Of a stretch of 5,265 nt of DNA, positions 1 to 5,155 are shown one piece after another. The notes beneath the pieces were generated by a model, which was given only the letters and a program-made list of their open reading frames with translations, searched no databases and was not told the DNA's origin. A program made the position numbers and the translations under genes. This DNA comes from JAXFQS01 sp034178815. GTDB lineage: Bacteria > Verrucomicrobiota > Kiritimatiellia > RFP12 > DVOR01. The stretch is from contig JAXFQS010000092.1 in NCBI GenBank assembly GCA_034178815.1, positions 1 through 5,265 of the forward strand. The letters are read 5' to 3'. Position 1 is the first letter of the stretch. Each line of letters opens with the position of its first letter.

Positions 1-46
1 CCCCCATTCGCCCCGACGCCTCCCAGCCACAGCCCCCTTGGACACC

Positions 47-60
47 CGCCCGCGCGGGCG
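47..60. repeat. Perfect 14-bp GC palindrome inside repeat copy 1
   Basis: CGCCCGCGCGGGCG is its own reverse complement and contains no A or T. It lies near the end of the conserved core, followed by AACCGTTAG. The same palindrome recurs in copy 2 at 139-152. It could form a cruciform or act as a protein-binding site. As RNA it would need to open a loop of about four bases. There is no U-tract after it on either strand, so it is not a standard terminator. Confidence 0.9.
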
Positions 61-138
61 AACCGTTAGACTCCCCTCGCCCGTCGATACCACCCCCACT
101 CGCCCCGACGCCTCCCAGCCACAGCCCCCTTGGACACC

Positions 139-152
139 CGCCCGCGCGGGCG
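139..152. repeat. Perfect 14-bp GC palindrome inside repeat copy 2
   Basis: This is identical to the palindrome at 47-60 and sits at the same place in the second repeat core. It is conserved without change, whereas the spacers between the cores have diverged. Confidence 0.9.
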
Positions 153-197
153 AACCGTTAGTCTCCCCACGACCGTCGCTACCTGCCCCATTTGCCC

Positions 198-281
198 GCC
201 GTCAAGCACCTTTCCCCCTTAAAGAGCGGCTCCTTTCGACCCGTGGGCGGGATTGGAACGGAGTCAACGAGAGCAAACAAA
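198..281. other. Intergenic stretch with no recognised gene
   Basis: Between the repeat array and the FHA gene terminator I see no tRNA, small RNA or convincing reading frame. Together with the repeat array and terminator this makes a gene-free region from 1 to 334. The A-rich segment at about 276-281 reads as the T-tract of the terminator on the minus strand. Confidence 0.6.
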
Positions 282-310
282 AAGGCCGCCTGCACGGGCA
301 GGTCGGCCTT
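282..310 (-). terminator. Intrinsic terminator of the FHA-domain gene
   Basis: On the minus strand a seven-pair lower stem (282-288 with 304-310), a single-base bulge at 303 and a five-pair upper stem (289-293 with 298-302) enclose a four-base loop. A run of five T, then GTTT, follows. It lies 25 bp past the FHA stop codon. On the plus strand no T-run follows, so it should act leftward only. Confidence 0.9.
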
Positions 311-334
311 AAGTCCAAAGGGGTCAATCGAGGG

Positions 335-835
335 TCAGGAGAGCCAGGAGATGGCGAAGTAGATAGCCGCCAGTACGAGCAGGATGGACAAGGTCGCGAA
401 GAGCAGAATCCATACCATTTTGGCGTCTCGGCGAGGCTTAAATCCGGCGACGGGAAGTTTGGTTGTGGGGTTGTTGGGGGTAATGACAATGGTCGTCCGG
501 GGCACGATGTCGAGCCCTTCGAGTTGAGGCCCGGCGGACTGAGGGACATCTTCGCCCTGGAGTTCGAGAGGGACACTTCCGAGGGTGATGATGTCGTTGC
601 GGTAGACATTGGCGATGCGCACGGATTCGCCGTTGACCTTGGTACCGTTGGTGGAGCCGAGGTCGTGGATTTGGAGCAGATCGCCCCTACGGGCAATCTC
701 GCAGTGCGTGCCGGAAATGGATGGGTGGGCGATAACGATTTCGTTGCCTTCGTTGCGCCCGATGTGAGCAACGGTTGGAGGGATTTGGAAGGTCTGTCCC
801 TTGCCCTCGCCGTCGATGATTGTCAAACTGGCCAT
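335..835 (-). CDS. FHA-domain protein with C-terminal membrane anchor
   Basis: The product has 166 residues. Residues 1-95 form a forkhead-associated domain, the fold that binds phosphothreonine peptides. G26-R27, S39, H44 and the D58-L-G-S-T-N-G-T65 motif followed by V67-N68-G69 match the conserved FHA core, so binding should be intact. Residues 96-132 are a polar linker. A basic patch (K133, R135, R136, K139) precedes one hydrophobic helix at about 140-165 that ends the protein. By the positive-inside rule the FHA domain faces the cytoplasm, giving a tail-anchored topology. There is no N-terminal signal peptide. The ATG at 835 has AAAAGG nine bases upstream. The stop is TGA, followed by a strong terminator, so the gene is probably monocistronic. 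No kinase or phosphatase gene is in view, so the binding partner cannot be named. Confidence 0.92.
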   Translation of the reverse strand: MASLTIIDGEGKGQTFQIPPTVAHIGRNEGNEIVIAHPSISGTHCEIARRGDLLQIHDLGSTNGTKVNGESVRIANVYRNDIITLGSVPLELQGEDVPQSAGPQLEGLDIVPRTTIVITPNNPTTKLPVAGFKPRRDAKMVWILLFATLSILLVLAAIYFAISWLS

Positions 836-844
836 TGGAGTCTA

Positions 845-850
845 CCTTTT
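845..850 (-). promoter_or_regulatory. Ribosome binding site of the FHA gene
   Basis: On the minus strand AAAAGG lies nine bases before the ATG at 835, a normal Shine-Dalgarno distance. It supports this start codon. Confidence 0.7.
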
Positions 851-854
851 GGGC

Positions 855-883
855 TTGTCAAGTTTGGATAGAGAGTGTAGCAT
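855..883 (+). promoter_or_regulatory. Sigma70-type promoter of the DUF192 gene
   Basis: TTGTCA (855-860, 5 of 6) and TAGCAT (878-883, 4 of 6) are separated by 17 bp. A start six to eight bases past the -10 falls at 889-891, on or next to the ATG at 891. The transcript would therefore be leaderless, which fits the lack of any Shine-Dalgarno sequence before that ATG. The -35 box is part of a small CTTG-T-CAAG palindrome at 854-862. Confidence 0.6.
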
Positions 884-902
884 TTCCTATATGAAGAGTC
901 AA
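874..902 (-). promoter_or_regulatory. Sigma70-type promoter of the FHA gene
   Basis: On the minus strand the -35 box TTGACT (897-902, 5 of 6 consensus) and the -10 box TACACT (874-879, 4 of 6) are 17 bp apart. Transcription would start near 866, giving a leader of about 30 nt that contains the AAAAGG site. The -35 box lies inside codons 3-4 of the divergent DUF192 gene. The -10 box overlaps the -10 of the opposing promoter by two bases. Confidence 0.65.
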
Positions 903-1256
903 ATTCAAAGGTTGGTTTATCCGGGTGGGACTGAGGCCGCGATAGGGCGGGTCTGGTGCGCGTTTTCGATGTGGGCGCGTATGAAGGGTCTGCTGGGGCG
1001 GAAGGGCTTGGCGGAGGGGGAGTGGTTGTGGCTGAAGCCGTGCGGAGCCGTGCACACGGTGGGGATGCGGTTTGCCATCGATGTGGTCTTTCTCGACCGC
1101 GACCAACGGGTGGTGAAGGTTGCGCGGGGGGTCAAGCCGTGGCGGTGGTGGGTGTGGGGAGGTTGGCGGGCGCGGAGTGCGCTGGAGGGTGCGGCGGGGG
1201 CGGCAGGTGCGTACAAAGTGGGGATGAAGGTGCGTATGGAAGAGGTGCGGCGGTAG
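891..1256 (+). CDS. DUF192 family protein
   Basis: The product has 121 residues and matches the small DUF192 family across its length. Visible marks are R30-M-K-G-L-L-G-R37, the P50-C51 pair with V54-H55-T56 and M59, F61-A-I-D-V-V-F-L-D69, and V81-K-P-W-R85. A family-like tail follows (A98-L99-E100, then K109-V110-G111). Molecular function is not established for this family. Many members carry a signal peptide, but this one starts directly at the domain and looks cytoplasmic. I chose ATG 891 because the same frame continues upstream to 801 only by running into the divergent FHA gene, and the added residues show no family match. No Shine-Dalgarno precedes 891, but a promoter ends just before it. 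The tail is unusually rich in Trp, Gly and Ala (residues 84-107). The stop is TAG. Confidence 0.88.
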   Translation: MKSQIQRLVYPGGTEAAIGRVWCAFSMWARMKGLLGRKGLAEGEWLWLKPCGAVHTVGMRFAIDVVFLDRDQRVVKVARGVKPWRWWVWGGWRARSALEGAAGAAGAYKVGMKVRMEEVRR

Positions 1257-1311
1257 GTATCTCAGCCTTCGAGAGGTTGACACCTGCCGGGAGGAGTCGT
1301 TGGCACCAATG

Positions 1312-1346
1312 AAAAGGGGCGGTCGCGCCAAGCGCGGCCGCCCTTT
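1312..1346 (-). terminator. Intrinsic terminator of lacZ, possibly bidirectional
   Basis: The hairpin lies in the 103-bp gap between the convergent DUF192 and lacZ genes. GGGCGG (1317-1322) pairs with 1338-1343, CGCGC (1324-1328) pairs with 1332-1336, and the loop is three bases (1329-1331). AAA (1313-1315) can also pair with TTT (1344-1346) around a bulged G. On the minus strand it ends in CTTTTC, a short T-tract 14 bp past the lacZ stop. On the plus strand only TTTCC follows, so termination of the DUF192 transcript would be weaker. Confidence 0.8.
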
Positions 1347-1359
1347 CCAATGCCTGCCG

Positions 1360-4300
1360 CTAGCGGCGGCGTTTGTACTGAACGGGGCGGATGGCAAAGC
1401 GGTAGGAGTGGAGTTCCTGCGCGGAGAGGCGGAACTTCTCGTGCGGCCAGGCGCCCCAACTGTTGTCGCCGCCGACGCCCATTTGACCGTAGTCGATGTT
1501 CAGGGCGGTGGTTTGACGCGCGGGAAGTTGCCAAGTGTGCTTCCGCCCGGAATCAAGGTCGGCGGTCGTGGGACGGCGCGCGGTGACATCAATCAGACGC
1601 TCCAAAGCGAGGATTTCAATGCCCTTGCCCTCGGCATCGAGCACGGCCGCGCGGCGGACATCGGTGTGGTTGCCGCTCTCCCCCGGCTCGCTATAATCGA
1701 AGTACTGTCCGTCGATGGCGGCAACATAGCACCCGACCGGCAAATCCTTTCGGTCGGCATAACTCTCCACAGGGCCAGGGCCGAACCATTCAAGCGTCGT
1801 GAAGCCCTCCGCAAGAACCGTCTTGAGGCCGAAACGCGGCAGCACGGGCATCTCGCGAACGGCGGGATTGTGGGTGGCTTCGACCACCATCGTGCCGTTG
1901 CCATAGAGCGTGTAGACAACCTCGCAGGTGGTCTTCACATTCTCCAGCGAGACCCGCGTCGAAACCGTCACCGAATCCGCCGAAGCCTTGGCATCGACGA
2001 ACGCCGCGGCCTGCTCCCTAGTCGCCAGTTTCCAAGCCCCCAAGTGGTGCGCCGCGTTGAACCCGCGGTCATTGTCGATTGGCGCGCGCCAGAAGTCCAG
2101 CGTCAGCGGCTCCGCCAAAAGCGCCTTCCCGCCCAACTCGTACTGCACCAGCGTTCCCTTCGCAAAACGGGCGCAAAAACCCTCGCCCTTGACCACGAAT
2201 CCATCCCCCTCCTTCGTCAGCGAGACCGCCCCGGACGGCTTGATTTCAGGCACCTTCCGACTGCCCAGCGCAAACTGCTCCGACGCCACAAGATGCCCCT
2301 TCGAAGCCCACGCCTCATCCCTCGCAAGCGCAAACGAAAGGTTCAGAAAACACTCGCCCTCCGCAGGCAGCTCCGGCAACGCCAGACGCACCTCCGCACT
2401 CGCCTGCGGCGCCAACCCCTTGGGCAGAGCGAATCTGCCGGAGCCCAACACCTTCTGCTCCATCTCAAGCGACCACCGCCCCTCCAACTGCGACGGATCG
2501 AAGAAGAAATAGCCGTTCTTGACCGATATAACTCCCGCCTTCAAATCCTTCCCGGAGATGTGCAGGTTCTGGTACGCCTTCTTCAACCCCACCATCGCCG
2601 GATGCGGCGTGCGATCCGAGGAGACCAAGCCATTGCAGCAGAAGTTGTCATCGCTGGGAGGCACCCGCAGAGGATTCCCCTCCGGCGTCGCATAGAAGAA
2701 ATCCCCGCCATAGCCCTGATAGGTCTTCTGCCCCTCGGAGATAGGCACGATTTGAGACGCCGGCTTCTTGCCCGCCGCCGGCACCGGAAGGTCCAACCCC
2801 TGGTCGACCCAATCCCACACGCAGCCGCCTTGAAGGTTCGGACGAGTGTAGATCAAATCCCAGTACGACGCCAAATCGCCGCACGAATTCCCCATCGCGT
2901 GGGCGTATTCGCACATAAAATAGGGCTTCGCCTTTTGACGGTGAGAGTAGGCCTCCAAGTGCTTCGGATGCGGGTACATAAAGGAGGTAATGTCGGTGCC
3001 CGCGCCCTCGCCGTATTCGCAGGAGTGAACCGGACGGGTGTTGTCCCGGGCCTTCATCCATTGGTAGGTCGCGAGCAGATTCTCGCCCGTTCCGTTCTCG
3101 TTTCCTACCGACCAGATGATGATGGAAGGATGGTTCTTGTCGCGTTCGACCATGCGCTTGGTGCGATCCATATAGGCAGCGAGCCACTCCTTGTTTCTGG
3201 TCAACTCCTGGCAGCCGTGGCACTCAATGTTGGCCTCGTCGATGACATAGAGACCGTACTCGTCGCAAAGGTCGTACCAGGCCGGGACATTGGGATAGTG
3301 GCAGGTGCGGACGGTGTTGACATTGTACTGTTTCATCAGCAGGATGTCTTTGCGCATCATGGCTTCGGTGACGACATGTCCCAGGCGCGGATCGTGCTCG
3401 TGGCGGTTAACTCCTTTGAGGAAGACGCGCTTTCCGTTGACGAGCAAATCATTGCCTTTTATCTCGACGCTGCGGAAACCGACACGCTGGGGGATAACCT
3501 GCAAAACGGTGCCGCCGGCGTCTTTGAGGGTTACGAAGAGGTGGTAGAGATTGGGGCATTCGGCCGACCATTTTCTAGGGTTTTCGACGGGCATCTCGAC
3601 GATGAGGAGATTGCCCGAACCGGTCTTGACGGTGCGTTTGCCGACGCCTTGGAGGTCGACTTCGACGGTGGTGCCGCGGGCGTTGGAGAGGGTGAGGGCG
3701 ACTTGCAGGGTGGCGTTGCGGTAGTGTTCGTCGAGGGGCGTGCGGATTTGGATGTCGTCGATGCGGCTCTTGGGCGCGCAGCGGAGGTAGACATCCCTAT
3801 AAATGCCGCTCAGGCGCCAAAAGTCCTGGTCTTCGAGGTAGGAACCGTCGCACCAGCGGAAGACTTCGACGGCGAGGAGGTTGTCGCCTTTTTTGAGGTG
3901 GCGGGTGATGTTGAATTCGGCGCAGGTGCGGCTATCCTTGGCGAAGCCAAGTTTCTTGCCGTTGACCCAGAGGTAGAAGAAGGAGTTGACGCCGTCGAAG
4001 TTGAGGTAGACCTCTTTTCCCTGCCAGGAGTCGGGGATTCGGAAGGTGCGGCGGTAGGCGGAGACGCTGTTGAAGGGGTTGTCGGCGGGGACTACGGGCG
4101 GCTGGGGCTTGCCCCAAGGATACTGGATGTTGACATAGATGGGGACGCCGTAGCCGTGCATTTCGACATTGGCGGGGACGGGGATGGAATCCCAGGCGGA
4201 GTCGTCGAAGTCTTCGCGCCAGAAGTTGGCTTCCCGCTCTTTTCGGGTGGGGGCGAATTTGAACTTCCAGTTGCCGTTGAGGCTCTGGTAGAAGGGGGAT

Positions 4301-4566
4301 ATTTCGCGGTCTTTGCCGAGCGGGAGGCGGACGCGGCGGGCGGTATCGAGGTCGGGGCAGGCTACGAATGTGGCGCGCGGGGGTTCGATTCCGAGGTGGA
4401 CGCGGGACGGGTCTTCCCAGTCTGGGGCGTTGGGTCTGGCGGAAACGATTTGGGCTTTGTCTTTGACGCCGAATGCGCGGATGTAGTCGGCATCTTCGGC
4501 TGAGGTGAGTTGGGCGTGGGCGCAGCAGGCGCCGAGGGCGAGGAGTGCGCAGAAGAGGGTTTTCAT
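1360..4566 (-). CDS. lacZ: Exported beta-galactosidase, glycoside hydrolase family 2 (LacZ type)
   Basis: This 1068-residue enzyme should hydrolyse terminal beta-galactosides by the retaining mechanism; E. coli LacZ has 1024 residues. In order: signal sequence (1-18), sugar-binding jelly-roll (about 75-262), Ig-like domain (about 265-366), TIM barrel (about 368-660), domain 4 (about 665-770) and the small-chain domain (about 785-1060). The acid/base is E490 in the S-V-G-N-E motif and the nucleophile is E553 in C-E-Y-A-H-A-M-G-N. By motif alignment E448 and H450 match the Mg2+ ligands E416 and H418 of E. coli. H423, H556, D248, N645 and W1037 are also kept. The N-terminus has K2, a hydrophobic core and A-H-A18 before Q19, a signal peptidase I site; L-G-A-C14 could instead be a lipobox. 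AAGGAA lies ten bases before ATG 4566. Position 36 bp after pgpA suggests cotranscription. No regulator or permease is in view, so the natural substrate may be a glycan other than lactose. The stop is TAG. Confidence 0.96.
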   Translation of the reverse strand: MKTLFCALLALGACCAHAQLTSAEDADYIRAFGVKDKAQIVSARPNAPDWEDPSRVHLGIEPPRATFVACPDLDTARRVRLPLGKDREISPFYQSLNGNWKFKFAPTRKEREANFWREDFDDSAWDSIPVPANVEMHGYGVPIYVNIQYPWGKPQPPVVPADNPFNSVSAYRRTFRIPDSWQGKEVYLNFDGVNSFFYLWVNGKKLGFAKDSRTCAEFNITRHLKKGDNLLAVEVFRWCDGSYLEDQDFWRLSGIYRDVYLRCAPKSRIDDIQIRTPLDEHYRNATLQVALTLSNARGTTVEVDLQGVGKRTVKTGSGNLLIVEMPVENPRKWSAECPNLYHLFVTLKDAGGTVLQVIPQRVGFRSVEIKGNDLLVNGKRVFLKGVNRHEHDPRLGHVVTEAMMRKDILLMKQYNVNTVRTCHYPNVPAWYDLCDEYGLYVIDEANIECHGCQELTRNKEWLAAYMDRTKRMVERDKNHPSIIIWSVGNENGTGENLLATYQWMKARDNTRPVHSCEYGEGAGTDITSFMYPHPKHLEAYSHRQKAKPYFMCEYAHAMGNSCGDLASYWDLIYTRPNLQGGCVWDWVDQGLDLPVPAAGKKPASQIVPISEGQKTYQGYGGDFFYATPEGNPLRVPPSDDNFCCNGLVSSDRTPHPAMVGLKKAYQNLHISGKDLKAGVISVKNGYFFFDPSQLEGRWSLEMEQKVLGSGRFALPKGLAPQASAEVRLALPELPAEGECFLNLSFALARDEAWASKGHLVASEQFALGSRKVPEIKPSGAVSLTKEGDGFVVKGEGFCARFAKGTLVQYELGGKALLAEPLTLDFWRAPIDNDRGFNAAHHLGAWKLATREQAAAFVDAKASADSVTVSTRVSLENVKTTCEVVYTLYGNGTMVVEATHNPAVREMPVLPRFGLKTVLAEGFTTLEWFGPGPVESYADRKDLPVGCYVAAIDGQYFDYSEPGESGNHTDVRRAAVLDAEGKGIEILALERLIDVTARRPTTADLDSGRKHTWQLPARQTTALNIDYGQMGVGGDNSWGAWPHEKFRLSAQELHSYRFAIRPVQYKRRR

Positions 4567-4576
4567 AGGTGGTGGT

Positions 4577-4582
4577 TTCCTT
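4577..4582 (-). promoter_or_regulatory. Ribosome binding site of lacZ
   Basis: On the minus strand AAGGAA lies ten bases upstream of ATG 4566, in the 36-bp gap after pgpA. It supports that ATG, which also opens a proper signal sequence. I found no convincing -35/-10 pair in this gap; a lone TAGATT overlaps the pgpA stop without a matching -35. Confidence 0.7.
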
Positions 4583-4602
4583 GTGGCCTGACGGGGTCGA
4601 AT

Positions 4603-5115
4603 CTAGAGAATGGCTAGGGTGGCGCGGTAGAGCATCCAGTTCGCGCCGAGGGCGTAGAGGTTGGCGACGAGGTCGTCGACGACAATGCCCAGTCCGCCGG
4701 GGATGCGCTGAAGGCCTCGGGCGGGCGGGGGCTTGAGGATGTCAATGGCGCGAATCACGAGGAAGGTCGGGGGGATGAGCCAAGGGGCCTCGACCAGGGG
4801 CAGTCCAAGGGTAGCGATGGGGTAGAGCATCCACTCGTCGGCGCAGATGCGCCCGTCGTCCTTTTTGCCCAACACGCGCTCAGCAATGTCGCACACGGGA
4901 ATTGCCAGAAGGGTCAGCGCCAGGCAGGCGATTGCCTGCGCCCAGACGGGCAGCACCGCGGCGAAGAGCAGCGCGAGCAACACCCCCGGCCAGGAGCCCA
5001 AGGTGCCGGGCGCGATGGGCGCGGCCATACCCGTCCAGAAGCCCGTCGCGAGGAAAGTCGCCACGCGTTCAGAGGGGGTCTTGCCGGGAATGGCAAATCG
5101 TTTGAAGAGTTGCAT
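4603..5115 (-). CDS. pgpA: Phosphatidylglycerophosphatase A
   Basis: From ATG 5115 the product has 170 residues; E. coli PgpA has 172. It removes the terminal phosphate of phosphatidylglycerophosphate to give phosphatidylglycerol, in the inner membrane. Family motifs are A35-P36-G37-T38-L39-G40-S41, then D86-D87-G88-R-I-C-A-D93-E94 (putative Mg2+/catalytic acids), D125-I-L-K-P129, and P139-G-G-L-G-I-V-V-D147-D148. Hydrophobic stretches at about 43-75, 95-124 and 145-168 fit an integral membrane enzyme. An in-frame GTG at 5136 would add seven residues, but it overlaps the predicted -10 box and has no Shine-Dalgarno, so I prefer ATG 5115. That ATG has no Shine-Dalgarno either and probably lies four to six bases from the transcript end. 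lacZ follows after 36 bp without a terminator. The stop is TAG. Confidence 0.94.
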   Translation of the reverse strand: MQLFKRFAIPGKTPSERVATFLATGFWTGMAAPIAPGTLGSWPGVLLALLFAAVLPVWAQAIACLALTLLAIPVCDIAERVLGKKDDGRICADEWMLYPIATLGLPLVEAPWLIPPTFLVIRAIDILKPPPARGLQRIPGGLGIVVDDLVANLYALGANWMLYRATLAIL

Positions 5116-5126
5116 AGTGTTTGGGC

Positions 5127-5155
5127 ATCTTACCACAAGCCCGCACGGGGTTCAA
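5127..5155 (-). promoter_or_regulatory. Extended -10 promoter of pgpA (and probably lacZ)
   Basis: On the minus strand the -35 box is TTGAAC (5150-5155, 4 of 6) and the -10 box is TAAGAT (5127-5132, 4 of 6). A TG one base upstream of the -10 makes it extended, and the spacer is exactly 17 bp. The predicted start near 5119-5121 leaves only four to six bases before ATG 5115 and excludes the upstream GTG at 5136 from the transcript. Confidence 0.65.

Larger units (their letters stand above)
1..197. repeat. C-rich tandem repeat, 92-bp period, two copies plus a decayed third
   Basis: Bases 1-69 and 93-161 match at 68 of 69 positions (only 7 versus 99 differs). The joining segments 70-92 and 162-184 match at only about 18 of 23, so each unit is a conserved 69-bp core plus a more variable 23-bp spacer. 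A third copy starts at 185 and stays recognisable only to about 197. The array begins at the window edge, so upstream copies are likely. The period is not a multiple of three and the third copy decays, which argues against coding. No integrase, transposase or cas gene is nearby. Function unknown; it may belong to a dispersed intergenic repeat family. Confidence 0.93.

Noticed and set aside
1..60. G-quadruplex on the minus strand of the repeat
   Set aside because: Several G-runs exist, but the best arrangements need a loop of eight bases, just outside the usual rule, so the case is weak.
64..163. Possible integron attC sites (CGTTAGAC at 64-71, CGTTAGTC at 156-163)
   Set aside because: The first matches the GTTRRRY box, but no partner RYYYAAC box lies at a suitable distance, the second copy breaks the consensus, and no integrase or cassette structure is present.
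69..191. Minus-strand small frame of about 41 codons from ATG 191
   Set aside because: It lies within the tandem repeat, has a basic Gly/Arg-rich translation typical of GC-rich noncoding DNA, and the 92-bp period would shift its frame in the next unit.
1..197. CRISPR array
   Set aside because: Only two full units exist, the 69-bp repeat is too long, and the 23-bp spacers are similar to each other rather than unique. No cas genes are nearby.
38..871. Plus-strand open frame of 277 codons across the repeat and the FHA gene
   Set aside because: It is antisense in register to the FHA gene, starts inside the tandem repeat, runs through a terminator and encodes low-complexity sequence.
801..890. 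Longer N-terminus for the DUF192 protein from ATG 801
   Set aside because: It would overlap the start of the divergent FHA gene and both promoters, and the extra residues do not resemble a signal peptide or the family.
1300..4503. Plus-strand open frame of 1067 codons antisense to lacZ
   Set aside because: It is in exact codon register with lacZ and exists only because lacZ lacks TTA, CTA and TCA codons. Its translation has no family motifs, whereas the minus strand encodes a textbook GH2 enzyme.
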